Source: Streptomyces physcomitrii (GTDB lineage: Bacteria; Actinomycetota; Actinomycetes; Streptomycetales; Streptomycetaceae). Taken from it: DNA of 64,000 nucleotides. The notes under the pieces are model-generated. The model worked only from the letters and a program-made list of their open reading frames with translations, had not been told where the DNA came from and did no database searches. The stretch covers positions 62,001 to 126,000 of the forward strand of contig NZ_JAAWWP010000020.1 in the NCBI RefSeq assembly GCF_012273655.1, given 5' to 3'. Each line of letters opens with the position of its first letter. Within the stretch, counting starts at the first letter, position 1. Below are positions 42,802 to 50,345 of the stretch, in pieces. The position numbers and the translations under genes are program-made.

Positions 42802-44211
42802 CTACCGGCGCTCCGCCCCCTCCTGCGGGGCCTCCCGCCGACGTGAACGGGGAAGCACCCGCAGGGCGTCCCCCATGTCCGCGACTTCCGTCACCTTCAT
42901 GCCCGCCGGGATCTTCCCGGGATCGGCCGGTACGAGGGCGTGCGTGAAGCCGAGCCGGTGCGCCTCGGCCAGTCTGCGCTGCACCCCGGTGACCCGCCGC
43001 ACCTCGCCCGCGAGGCCCACCTCGCCGATGGCGACCAGGTTCTTCGGCAGCGGGGTGTCGCTGGCCGCGCTCGCCAGGGCCAGGGCGATGGCCAGGTCGG
43101 CGGCCGGTTCGGAGAGCTTCACGCCGCCGACGGTCGCGGAGTAGATGTCCCGCTTGCCGAGCGCGCTGATCCGGCCGCGCTGCTCCAGGACGGCCAGCAT
43201 CATCGAGACCCGGGAGGTCTCCAGGCCCGAGGTGGTCCGGCGCGGTGAGGGGATCTGCGAGTCCACGGTGAGCGCCTGCACCTCGGCGACCAGCGGGCGG
43301 CGCCCCTCCAGGGTGACCGTCAGGCAGGTGCCCGGCACCGGCTCGGCACGCCGGGTGAGGAAGAGGCCGGAGGGGTCGGCGAGGCCGGTGATGCCCTCGT
43401 CGTGCAGCTCGAAGCAGCCGACCTCGTCCGTGGTGCCGTACCGGTTCTTGACGCCGCGGACCAGGCGCAGCCGGGCGTGCCGGTCGCCCTCGAAGTGCAG
43501 CACCACGTCCACCAGGTGCTCCAGGAGGCGGGGCCCGGCGATGGCGCCGTCCTTGGTGACATGGCCGACCAGCAGGGTGGCCATGCCGCGCTCCTTGGAG
43601 GCGCGGATCAGCGCGCCCGCGACCTCGCGGACCTGGGCCATGCCGCCCGGGGCGCCGTCGATCTCCGGGGAGGCCACGGTCTGCACCGAGTCGAGGACGA
43701 GCAGCGAGGGCTTGACCGCGTCGAGGTGGCCGAGGACGGCGGAGAGGTCGGTCTCGGCGGCGAGGTAGAGGTCGTCGTCCAGCGCCTTGATCCGGTCCGC
43801 GCGCAGCCGCACCTGGCTCGCGGACTCCTCGCCGGTGACATAGAGCGTGCGGTGCTCGCCGCTGGCCGCCTTCGCGGCGACGTCGAGCAGCAGCGTGGAC
43901 TTGCCGACCCCGGGCTCGCCCGCGAGGAGCACCACCGCCCCCGGTACGAGACCGCCGCCGAGCACCCGGTCCAGCTCGGGCACCCCGGTGCTGCGCGCGG
44001 TGGCCCGCCGCCCGTCGACCTGCCCGATCGGCAGCGCGGAGGAGGTGACCCGGCCGGGCGCGGTGGTGCGCACGGCGGGGGCGCCGTACTCCTCGACGGT
44101 GCCCCAGGCCTGGCACTCGGGGCAGCGGCCGAGCCACTTCGCGGTCTGCCAGCCGCACTCGGTACAGCGGTAGGACGGGCGGTCCTTGGCGGTCTTGGTA
44201 CGGGTGGCCAT
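42802..44211 (-). CDS. radA: DNA repair protein RadA (Sms)
   Basis: The 469-residue branch-migration ATPase helps process recombination intermediates. The N-terminal zinc finger is YRCTECGWQTAKWLGRCPECQAW near residues 14-36 (C-x2-C ... C-x2-C). The RecA-like domain has Walker A GEPGVGKST near 96-104, Walker B LLVLDSVQT near 165-173, and the RadA-specific KNRYG motif near 259-263. The Lon-like C-terminal domain follows from about 300 (DIYSATVGGVKLSEPAADLAIALA). ATG 44211 gives the family start; no good SD is seen. It is upstream of disA on the same strand. Confidence 0.96.
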   Translation of the reverse strand: MATRTKTAKDRPSYRCTECGWQTAKWLGRCPECQAWGTVEEYGAPAVRTTAPGRVTSSALPIGQVDGRRATARSTGVPELDRVLGGGLVPGAVVLLAGEPGVGKSTLLLDVAAKAASGEHRTLYVTGEESASQVRLRADRIKALDDDLYLAAETDLSAVLGHLDAVKPSLLVLDSVQTVASPEIDGAPGGMAQVREVAGALIRASKERGMATLLVGHVTKDGAIAGPRLLEHLVDVVLHFEGDRHARLRLVRGVKNRYGTTDEVGCFELHDEGITGLADPSGLFLTRRAEPVPGTCLTVTLEGRRPLVAEVQALTVDSQIPSPRRTTSGLETSRVSMMLAVLEQRGRISALGKRDIYSATVGGVKLSEPAADLAIALALASAASDTPLPKNLVAIGEVGLAGEVRRVTGVQRRLAEAHRLGFTHALVPADPGKIPAGMKVTEVADMGDALRVLPRSRRREAPQEGAERR

Positions 44212-44374
44212 GGGGGGAACCGTAGCGGGCGGCACCGACAACCGGGCGGGCGCCCGGGACGAGTGGTGGCGCCGGGCCCGAACTCCGGCCCGCCGTACGC
44301 CTTTTCGGCCCGCCGTACGCCTCTTCGGTTCCGTATCGGGTCAGGCCGGGGCCCTCCTCGTGTCCCCCTTCGAG

Positions 44375-44397
44375 GGAACTCTTCACCCGCAAGGGTT
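44375..44397 (+). promoter_or_regulatory. ECF-like promoter elements upstream of the sigma/anti-sigma/BACON gene
   Basis: GGAAC (44375-44379) is followed after 15 bases by GTT (44395-44397), resembling the GGAAC...GTT layout of ECF sigma promoters. It lies 57 bases before ATG 44454. Spacing is slightly short for the classic SigR pattern, so this is only suggestive. Confidence 0.25.
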
Positions 44398-44453
44398 AAA
44401 TGCGCCCGAGGCGGCGCTGTGGCTCCTGCCGCGCGCCTACGGTCGCTGGGGTG

Positions 44454-46280
44454 ATGAGCAGTAGGCAGCCCTCCCCCTCGCAGTCGACCGCCATGCCCGC
44501 GACCGGCGCGCACCGGGCGCACCGCGATGCCCGGCACCGCGCCGGGGCGCACGAGGCGGGTGAGCGCCCGCCCGCGCACGACGGCCGCCGCCCCGCGCCG
44601 GGGGACGGGGATCACCACGCGGACGGGGACCGGCGGCCCGAGGCCGCCGACCGCCACGAGGCCCATCTCGACGGGCTGTTCACCTACTGCCTGTCCGTGC
44701 TCTGCGACCACGAGCTCGCCCTCGCGGCGCTCGCCGACGTCCTCGCCCTCGCGCGCCGCCGCCAGGCCCGCGGTCCCGCGCTCGACTCCGAACAGCGGGC
44801 CTGGCTCTACTCGCTGGCCCGCTGGTCCTGTCTGCGCGAGCTGGCCGAGGCACGGCGCAGGCGCCAGGGCGCGCACGCCTCGGGCCGCCGCGCGGAGCAG
44901 CCCGCCGCGCGCCCCGGACCCCGGCCGGGCCGGTCGCCGGTGCCCGAGGTCTCCGAGGAGGCCGAGCGGCAGCACCGGCGCGAACTCGCCCTGCTCGCCT
45001 GGCCGGAGGCGGCCGGTACCTCGCCCGAGCAGCGGGAGGCGCTCGAACTCTCGGTACGGCACCGGCTCTCGACGCACGAGGTCGCCGCCGTGCTCGGCCT
45101 GGACCGGATCGCCACCCGCGAACTCCTCGCCTCCGCCGCCTGCGAGGTGGAGCGCACCCGGGCCGCGCTCGCGGTCGTGGAGAAGGGCACCTGCCCGAGC
45201 GTGGCCCGCCTCACCGGCGACCATCAGCTGCTCCTCGGCACCGCGCTCCGGCGCGAACTGGTCCGGCACGTCGACGACTGCCCGCGCTGCCGCCGTACCG
45301 CCGAGCGCGCCGCCCCCGGCACCTGGCCCGGCACCAGCGCCGCCCCCGCGCTGCCCGTCGTCGCGGCGCCCCGGGCGGCCCTGCACGCGCTGCCCGCCAC
45401 CGCGCGCGGCCGCCACGGGGTGCCCCGCTTCGACCGGCGCGGCTTCCCGATGGACCCCAAGGACCGGGCCGCGCGCCGCGACCGGATCCGCTCCCGGGCG
45501 CTGACCACGACCGTGGTCGCGACCGTGGTGGCCGCGCCGGTGCTCGCCCTGTGGGCCGCCTACCGGGGCGCCCCGCTGACCGGCGAGGGCCAGGGCGGCC
45601 ACTCGGCCTCGGCGGACGAGCGCAGCGGGCCGGGGGATCCGGCGCGGGCGTACGAGAACGCGGGGAACGCCCGGGCCACCGAGGGCCGGCGCTTCGCCGA
45701 GGACGCGCACTCGCCCGAGGTCTCGGTCGAGGTGGTCAGCGCGGGGGCCCGGCCCTCGCACAGCCAGAGCGGCCCCGGGCGCCTCACCGTCGAGGCCCGC
45801 CCGGGCGGCGGCCTGACCCTGCTCACCCTGCGCGCCTCGGGCGGCGCCCCGGTCCGCTGGTCGGCCGCCCCGAGCGCCCGCTGGCTGCTGCTCAGCCGCA
45901 GCTCGGGCACGCTGCGGCCGGGGGAGTCGGTGACGGTACGGGTGTACGTGGACCGCACCCGCGAGCCCGGCGGCCACTGGCGGGCCACGGTCGCCCTGGA
46001 ACCCTCCGGGGCGCTGGTCTCCATCGAGGGGTACGGCCGGTGGCGCCCGCCGCCGACCCGCCCCACCCGGCCCGGCACGCCCCCGCCGCACGGCACCCGG
46101 CCGCCGTCCGTCCCGCCGACCCGGCCGACCGCGCGCCCGTCCACGCTGCCCGCGACCGCCCCGCCGTCCTCGAAGCCGCCCCAGAGCCCGACACCCAGCG
46201 CCTCGAACACCGGGCCCGCCCAGCCGGACGACTCCTCCCCGCCCGCGGACTCGGGGAGCCCGGGGAGTCCGACGGGTTGA
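44454..46280 (+). CDS. Membrane protein combining sigma-like helical region, zinc anti-sigma motif, one TM segment and an extracellular BACON-like domain
   Basis: The 608-residue product has this order: a His/Arg/Gly-rich N-terminus (1-65); a helical region like ECF region 2 (DGLFTYCLSVLCDHELAL, about 72-90); a region 4-like HTH (LSVRHRLSTHEVAAVLGL, then TRELLASAACEVERTR, about 198-235); a ZAS-like zinc motif H-x3-C-x2-C (HVDDCPRC near 269-276); a membrane segment near 350-372 (TTVVATVVAAPVLALWAAY); a BACON-like Ig-fold domain (about 415-525; GGAPVRWSAAPSARWLLLS); and a Pro/Thr/Ser tail. The modules suggest a membrane signalling protein derived from a sigma/anti-sigma pair. Whether it binds RNA polymerase is unknown. 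No SD; possibly leaderless. Confidence 0.85.
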   Translation: MSSRQPSPSQSTAMPATGAHRAHRDARHRAGAHEAGERPPAHDGRRPAPGDGDHHADGDRRPEAADRHEAHLDGLFTYCLSVLCDHELALAALADVLALARRRQARGPALDSEQRAWLYSLARWSCLRELAEARRRRQGAHASGRRAEQPAARPGPRPGRSPVPEVSEEAERQHRRELALLAWPEAAGTSPEQREALELSVRHRLSTHEVAAVLGLDRIATRELLASAACEVERTRAALAVVEKGTCPSVARLTGDHQLLLGTALRRELVRHVDDCPRCRRTAERAAPGTWPGTSAAPALPVVAAPRAALHALPATARGRHGVPRFDRRGFPMDPKDRAARRDRIRSRALTTTVVATVVAAPVLALWAAYRGAPLTGEGQGGHSASADERSGPGDPARAYENAGNARATEGRRFAEDAHSPEVSVEVVSAGARPSHSQSGPGRLTVEARPGGGLTLLTLRASGGAPVRWSAAPSARWLLLSRSSGTLRPGESVTVRVYVDRTREPGGHWRATVALEPSGALVSIEGYGRWRPPPTRPTRPGTPPPHGTRPPSVPPTRPTARPSTLPATAPPSSKPPQSPTPSASNTGPAQPDDSSPPADSGSPGSPTG

Positions 46281-46625
46281 GGCGGAGCCGGGGAGCCCGA
46301 CGGGGTGTCGGGGCGGACTCACGGGGTGTCGGGGCGGATTCGGGGAGCCCGAGGGGCCGGGGAAGCCCGGCGATTCCGAGGGGCCGCGGGAAGTCCGAGG
46401 CGCCGGGAGAGTCTGCGGAACCCGCGGAACCCGCGGAACCCGCGGAACCCCGGGAACCCCGGCAACTCCGAGGAGCCGCGGACCCCGGCAACTCCGAGAA
46501 GCCGCGAGAAATCCGAGGATCCGCGGCAGATCCGAAGGACCGCGGGCGCCCCCGACGGGCCGAGGCGGGCGTGCTGCCCGCCTCGCGCGCCGGGGCCGGG
46601 GCCCCTTCCGCTCAGGCGCCGCGGT
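46281..46625. other. Spacer with GC-rich short repeats
   Basis: About 345 bases with no credible gene. It contains two GGGGTGTCGGGGCGGA copies near 46300-46340 and a 9-bp tandem repeat (46426-46465). Open frames encode Pro-Arg-Asn repeats. Confidence 0.55.
46426..46465. repeat. 9-bp tandem repeat (GGAACCCGC)
   Basis: Four to five copies of GGAACCCGC in tandem, decaying into GGAACCCCG copies up to about 46475. Confidence 0.75.
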
Positions 46626-47636
46626 TCAGGCGTGGGCGGGTCGTGCGTCCGCCGGGTGCGGGGCCACCAGGGGGAGTTGGGAGGCGAGGCGCTGCTCGCA
46701 GAGTTCGGCCAGGCGGTCGTAGCCCTCCTTGCCCATCAGCTCGATCAGCTCGGGGCGGTAGGAGACGTACACCGGGTCGCCCGCGCCGTGCGCGGAGGTC
46801 GCCGAGGTGCACCACCAGTGCAGGTCGTGGCCGCCGGGACCCCAGCCCCTGCGGTCGTACTCGCCGATGGAGATCTGCAGCACCTTGGTGTCGTCGGGGC
46901 GCTCGATCCAGTCGTAGGTGCGGCGGACCGGCAGCTGCCAGCAGACGTCCGGCTTGGTCTCCAGGGGTTCGCGGCCCTCGCGCAGCGCCAGGATGTGCAG
47001 CGAGCAGCCCGCGCCGCCCGGGAAGCCGGGGCGGTTCTGGAAGACGCAGGAGCCCTGGTGGCGGCGGGTCTGCAGCTCGCCGTCGTTCTCGTCCTCCTGG
47101 ACCCAGGCGTCGGGCGAGGCGGTGCCGACCGCGTGGTGCTGCCAGATGTCGGGGGTGAGCCGGGCCACATGGCCCGCGACCCGCTCCTGGTCCTCCTCGT
47201 CCGAGAAATGCGCGCCGAGGGTGCAGCAGCCGTCGTCCGCGCGGCCCGCCTGGATGCCCTGGCAGCCGCTGCCGAAGATGCAGTTCCAGCGAGAGGTGAG
47301 CCATGTCAGATCGCAGCGGAAGACCTGCTCCTCGTCCGCGGGATCCGGGAACTCGACCCAGGCGCGGGCGAAGTCGAGGGGCTGCTCGTCCGGAGCGGCC
47401 GCCTTCTTCCGGGACTTCGGCGCCTTCGCCGCCCGCTTCTCGGCCTGCTCCCGACGCTCCCGCTTCTCCTGCTTCGCGCGCTTCTTCTGCTGCTTTTCCT
47501 GCTCCTTGGGCACAGCCCTTCCCGCCTTCTCCCGCTCTGCGGCCGCTCCCGGCGCCGCCTCCCGTGACGTCTCCGCCGCGGCCGGTTCCCTGGTTCCGCC
47601 GCCGGGTGACTTGCCCGGCTTTGCCTTTTTCGTCAT
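46626..47636 (-). CDS. Conserved cysteine-rich protein with Lys-rich N-terminus
   Basis: The 336-residue product begins with an 85-residue Lys/Glu/Ala-rich, probably disordered region. The folded part (about 90-325) has many conserved Cys and His: TSRWNCIFGSGCQGI near 112-126, DDGCCTLGAHFSDEED near 131-146, and further Cys in QGSCVFQNRPGF and GAGCSLHILA, suggesting a metal or iron-sulfur site. RTYDWIERPDD and GGHDLHWWCTSA follow. I recognise the pattern as a conserved actinobacterial family but cannot give a function. Start ATG 47636; it is divergent from ppx with about 77 bases between. Confidence 0.82.
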   Translation of the reverse strand: MTKKAKPGKSPGGGTREPAAAETSREAAPGAAAEREKAGRAVPKEQEKQQKKRAKQEKRERREQAEKRAAKAPKSRKKAAAPDEQPLDFARAWVEFPDPADEEQVFRCDLTWLTSRWNCIFGSGCQGIQAGRADDGCCTLGAHFSDEEDQERVAGHVARLTPDIWQHHAVGTASPDAWVQEDENDGELQTRRHQGSCVFQNRPGFPGGAGCSLHILALREGREPLETKPDVCWQLPVRRTYDWIERPDDTKVLQISIGEYDRRGWGPGGHDLHWWCTSATSAHGAGDPVYVSYRPELIELMGKEGYDRLAELCEQRLASQLPLVAPHPADARPAHA

Positions 47637-47713
47637 TGGCACCGTTCCAGGGTATGCGTGCGCGGCCCCGCCCCGGGACAGCCGACCGCCGCGGGGGCAG
47701 TAGCGTTCCGTAC

Positions 47714-48703
47714 ATGAGGCTCGGAGTTCTCGACGTCGGTTCGAACACGGTTCACCTGCTCGTGGTGGACGCCCACCCGGGTGCCCGCCCGCTGCCCGCG
47801 CACTCCCACAAGGCCGAGCTGCGCCTGGCCGAGCTGCTCGACGAGGCGGGCGCGATCGGGCCCGAGGGCGTGGACCGCCTGATCGGGACCGTGCGCGGGG
47901 CGCTGGAGGCGGCCGAGGACAAGGGCGTCGAGGACCTGCTGACCTTCGCCACCTCCGCGGTGCGCGAGGCGGTGAACGCCGAGGAGGTGCTCGCCCGCGT
48001 CAAGGAGGAGACCGGGGTCGCGCTGACCGTGCTGACCGGCGCCGAGGAGGCACGGCTCACCTTCCTCGCCGCCCGCCGCTGGTTCGGCTGGTCCTCCGGC
48101 AGGCTGCTCGTCCTGGACATCGGCGGCGGCTCCCTGGAGATCGCCTACGGCATGGACGAGGAGCCCGACGCCGCCGTCTCGCTGCCGCTCGGCGCGGGCC
48201 GCCTCACCTCCGGCTGGCTGCCGGGCGACCCGCCCGAGGCGGAGGCGGTGCGCGCGCTGCGCCGGCACGCACGGGCCGAAATAGCCCGGGTGGTGGGCGA
48301 GTTCAGCAGGCTGGGGCGGCCCGACCATGTGGTCGCCACCTCCAAGACCTTCAAGCAGCTGGCCCGCCTCGCCGGGGCCGCCCGCTCCGCCGAAGGCCTG
48401 TACGTACAGCGGGAGTTGGGCCGCGAGGCGCTGGAGTCCTGGGTGCCGCAGCTCGCCGCGATGACCGCCGAGGAGCGGGCGAAGCTGCCGGGGGTCTCGG
48501 AGGGGCGCTCCGGGCAGCTGCTCGCGGGCGCGCTGGTCGCCGAGGGCGCGATGGACCTCTTCGACGTGGACACCCTGGAGATCTGCCCCTGGGCGCTGCG
48601 CGAGGGCGTCATCCTGCGCCACCTGGACCAGATGCCGCCGGGGCCGGCCGCGCCCGGTCCCGGTGCGGCCGCCGCGGGCCGTTATGGAGAGCGTCACAGC
48701 TGA
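47714..48703 (+). CDS. Ppx/GppA family phosphatase (exopolyphosphatase/pppGpp hydrolase type)
   Basis: The 329-residue ASKHA-fold enzyme resembles actinobacterial Ppx1-type proteins. VLDVGSNTVHLLVVDA near residues 5-20 is the phosphate-binding loop, ATSAVREAVNAEEVLARV near 79-96 the adenosine-side helix, and LVLDIGGGSLEIAYG near 134-148 the second phosphate motif with the catalytic Glu just upstream (GAEEARLTF). It lacks the C-terminal HD-like domain of longer Ppx/GppA proteins, as expected for this group. TAGCGT at 47701-47706 lies seven bases before the ATG, so the message is likely leaderless. Confidence 0.9.
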   Translation: MRLGVLDVGSNTVHLLVVDAHPGARPLPAHSHKAELRLAELLDEAGAIGPEGVDRLIGTVRGALEAAEDKGVEDLLTFATSAVREAVNAEEVLARVKEETGVALTVLTGAEEARLTFLAARRWFGWSSGRLLVLDIGGGSLEIAYGMDEEPDAAVSLPLGAGRLTSGWLPGDPPEAEAVRALRRHARAEIARVVGEFSRLGRPDHVVATSKTFKQLARLAGAARSAEGLYVQRELGREALESWVPQLAAMTAEERAKLPGVSEGRSGQLLAGALVAEGAMDLFDVDTLEICPWALREGVILRHLDQMPPGPAAPGPGAAAAGRYGERHS

Positions 48704-48733
48704 AGCCGTACCGGGGCCCGTACTCTGTCCTGC

Positions 48734-49558
48734 GTGGCAGAACCAGTGGTGCGCATCCCGGATGCGAAGGTCGCCCTGTCGACGGCCTCGGTCTATCCGG
48801 AGTCGACGGCGGTGGCCTTCGAGATCGCCGCGCGCCTCGGCTACGACGGCGTCGAGGTCATGGTCTGGACCGACCCGGTCAGCCAGGACATCGAGGCGCT
48901 GCGCAGACTGAGCGACTACCACGAGGTGCCGATCCTCGCGGTGCACGCGCCCTGCCTGCTCATCACGCAGCGGGTCTGGTCGACGGACCCCTGGGTCAAG
49001 CTCCAGCGGGCCCGCGCCGCCGCCGAGAAGCTCGGCGCGAGCACCGTGGTGGTGCATCCGCCCTTCCGCTGGCAGCGGCAGTACGCCCGCGACTTCGTCT
49101 CCGGGATCTGGCGGATGGCGCACGAGACGGACGTCCGCTTCGCCGTCGAGAACATGTACCCCTGGCGCTACCGGGACCGCGAGATGCTCGCCTACGCCCC
49201 CGACTGGGACGTCACCCGGCACGACTACCGGCACTTCACCATCGACCTCTCGCACACCGCGACCGCCCGCTGCGACGCGGTGGAGATGGCCGCGCGGATG
49301 GGCGATCGCCTCGGCCACGTCCACCTCGCCGACGGCTCCGGGTCCGGCAAGGACGAGCACCTGGTCCCGGGCCGCGGCACCCAGCCCTGCGCCGAGCTCC
49401 TGGAGTCCCTCGCGGCCCGCGGCTTCGACGGACACGTGGTGGTCGAGGTCAACACCCGCCGCGCCATGTCGGGCGCGGAACGCGAGGCCGACCTCGCCGA
49501 GGCCCTCGCCTTCACCCGCCTCCACCTGGCGGCCGCGGCCCGGGTCCCCGGCTCATGA
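48734..49558 (+). CDS. Sugar phosphate isomerase/epimerase (TIM barrel, AP endonuclease 2 superfamily)
   Basis: The 274-residue barrel protein has likely metal ligands in HAPCLLI near residues 77-83, VVHPPFRW near 107-114, FAVENMYPW near 136-144, DLSHTATARCDAV near 175-187, HVHLADGSGS near 195-204 and VVEVNTRR near 236-243. The order matches endonuclease IV-like sugar isomerases. Specific substrate unknown. GTG 48734 has TACTCT seven bases upstream, again suggesting leaderless translation. The stop overlaps the TetR start as ATGA, so both are co-expressed. It follows ppx closely, a conserved order in streptomycetes. Confidence 0.88.
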   Translation: MAEPVVRIPDAKVALSTASVYPESTAVAFEIAARLGYDGVEVMVWTDPVSQDIEALRRLSDYHEVPILAVHAPCLLITQRVWSTDPWVKLQRARAAAEKLGASTVVVHPPFRWQRQYARDFVSGIWRMAHETDVRFAVENMYPWRYRDREMLAYAPDWDVTRHDYRHFTIDLSHTATARCDAVEMAARMGDRLGHVHLADGSGSGKDEHLVPGRGTQPCAELLESLAARGFDGHVVVEVNTRRAMSGAEREADLAEALAFTRLHLAAAARVPGS

Positions 49559-50169
49559 CCGCTGCCGCCCCCCGCCGCCGCGGCAGGCCGCCGCGCGCGG
49601 GCGCCGCCGAGGGGCCCGGCACCCGGGAGCGCATCCTCGCCGCGGCCCGCGAGGAGTTCTCCGAGCGCGGCTACGAGAAGGCCTCGGTACGCGGCATCGC
49701 CAAGGCCGCCGGGGTCGACCCGGCGCTGGTGCACCACTACTTCGGCACCAAGGAGCAGGTCTTCGAGGCCTCGGTCGCCGCCGCCTTCGCGCCCGCGCTC
49801 GAAGCCCCGGCCGCGGTCGCCGACGGCCCCGTCGAGGGCATCGGCGAGCGGCTGGCCCGCTTCCTCTTCGGGGTCTGGGAGAACCCGGCGACCCGCACCC
49901 CGCTGCTCGCCATCGTCCGCTCCGCGGTCAGCAACGAGGCGGCCGCGGCCGTCTTCCGCCGCCTCATCGCCGCCCAGCTGCTGCGCCGCATCGCCGTCCA
50001 GCTCGACCACCCCGACGCCGAACTGCGCGCCGAACTCGCCGCCGCCCAGCTCGTCGGCATCGCCATGCTGCGGTACGTGATCAAGGTGGAGCCGCTGGCC
50101 TCGGCGGACCAGGAGCAGATCATCCGCCGGGTGGCGCCGGTGGTGCAGCACCACCTGGTGGGGGAGTAG
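49555..50169 (+). CDS. TetR family transcriptional regulator
   Basis: The 204-residue protein has a TetR helix-turn-helix (RERILAAAREEFSERGYEKASVRGIAKAAGVDPALVHHYFGTKEQVF, about residues 26-72; recognised by GYEKAS, IAKAAGVD and VHHYFGTKEQ) and a C-terminal ligand domain of the TetR_C type seen in actinobacteria (IGERLARFLFGVWENPATRTPLLAIVRS, pieces: LFGVWENPATRTPL). It is translationally coupled to the upstream barrel protein. Targets are unknown; the ilvD gene is downstream beyond a divergent gene, so direct control is not obvious. Confidence 0.92.
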   Translation: MTAAAPRRRGRPPRAGAAEGPGTRERILAAAREEFSERGYEKASVRGIAKAAGVDPALVHHYFGTKEQVFEASVAAAFAPALEAPAAVADGPVEGIGERLARFLFGVWENPATRTPLLAIVRSAVSNEAAAAVFRRLIAAQLLRRIAVQLDHPDAELRAELAAAQLVGIAMLRYVIKVEPLASADQEQIIRRVAPVVQHHLVGE

Positions 50170-50345
50170 GCGGGGGCCGACCCGTCCCGGCCCATCCGTC
50201 CGCCGGTGCCTCGGCCCGTCCGTCCGTCCGCCGGAGCCTCGGCCCGTCCGGCCGCGCGGGTGCCGGTGCCCCGGTCCGTCAGCGCGTGCCGGTGCCCCGG
50301 CCCGCGCGTCACCCCGCACCTGGCGCGACCCCGCCCCCGTACCCC

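Noticed and set aside
43608..46322. A 904-codon minus-strand frame opposite the sigma/anti-sigma/BACON gene.
   Set aside because: It is a shadow. The plus-strand product has recognisable modules.
49555..50169. The TetR protein as the regulator of ilvD.
   Set aside because: A 2.3-kb divergent gene lies between them and the TetR gene is coupled to the barrel-protein gene upstream.
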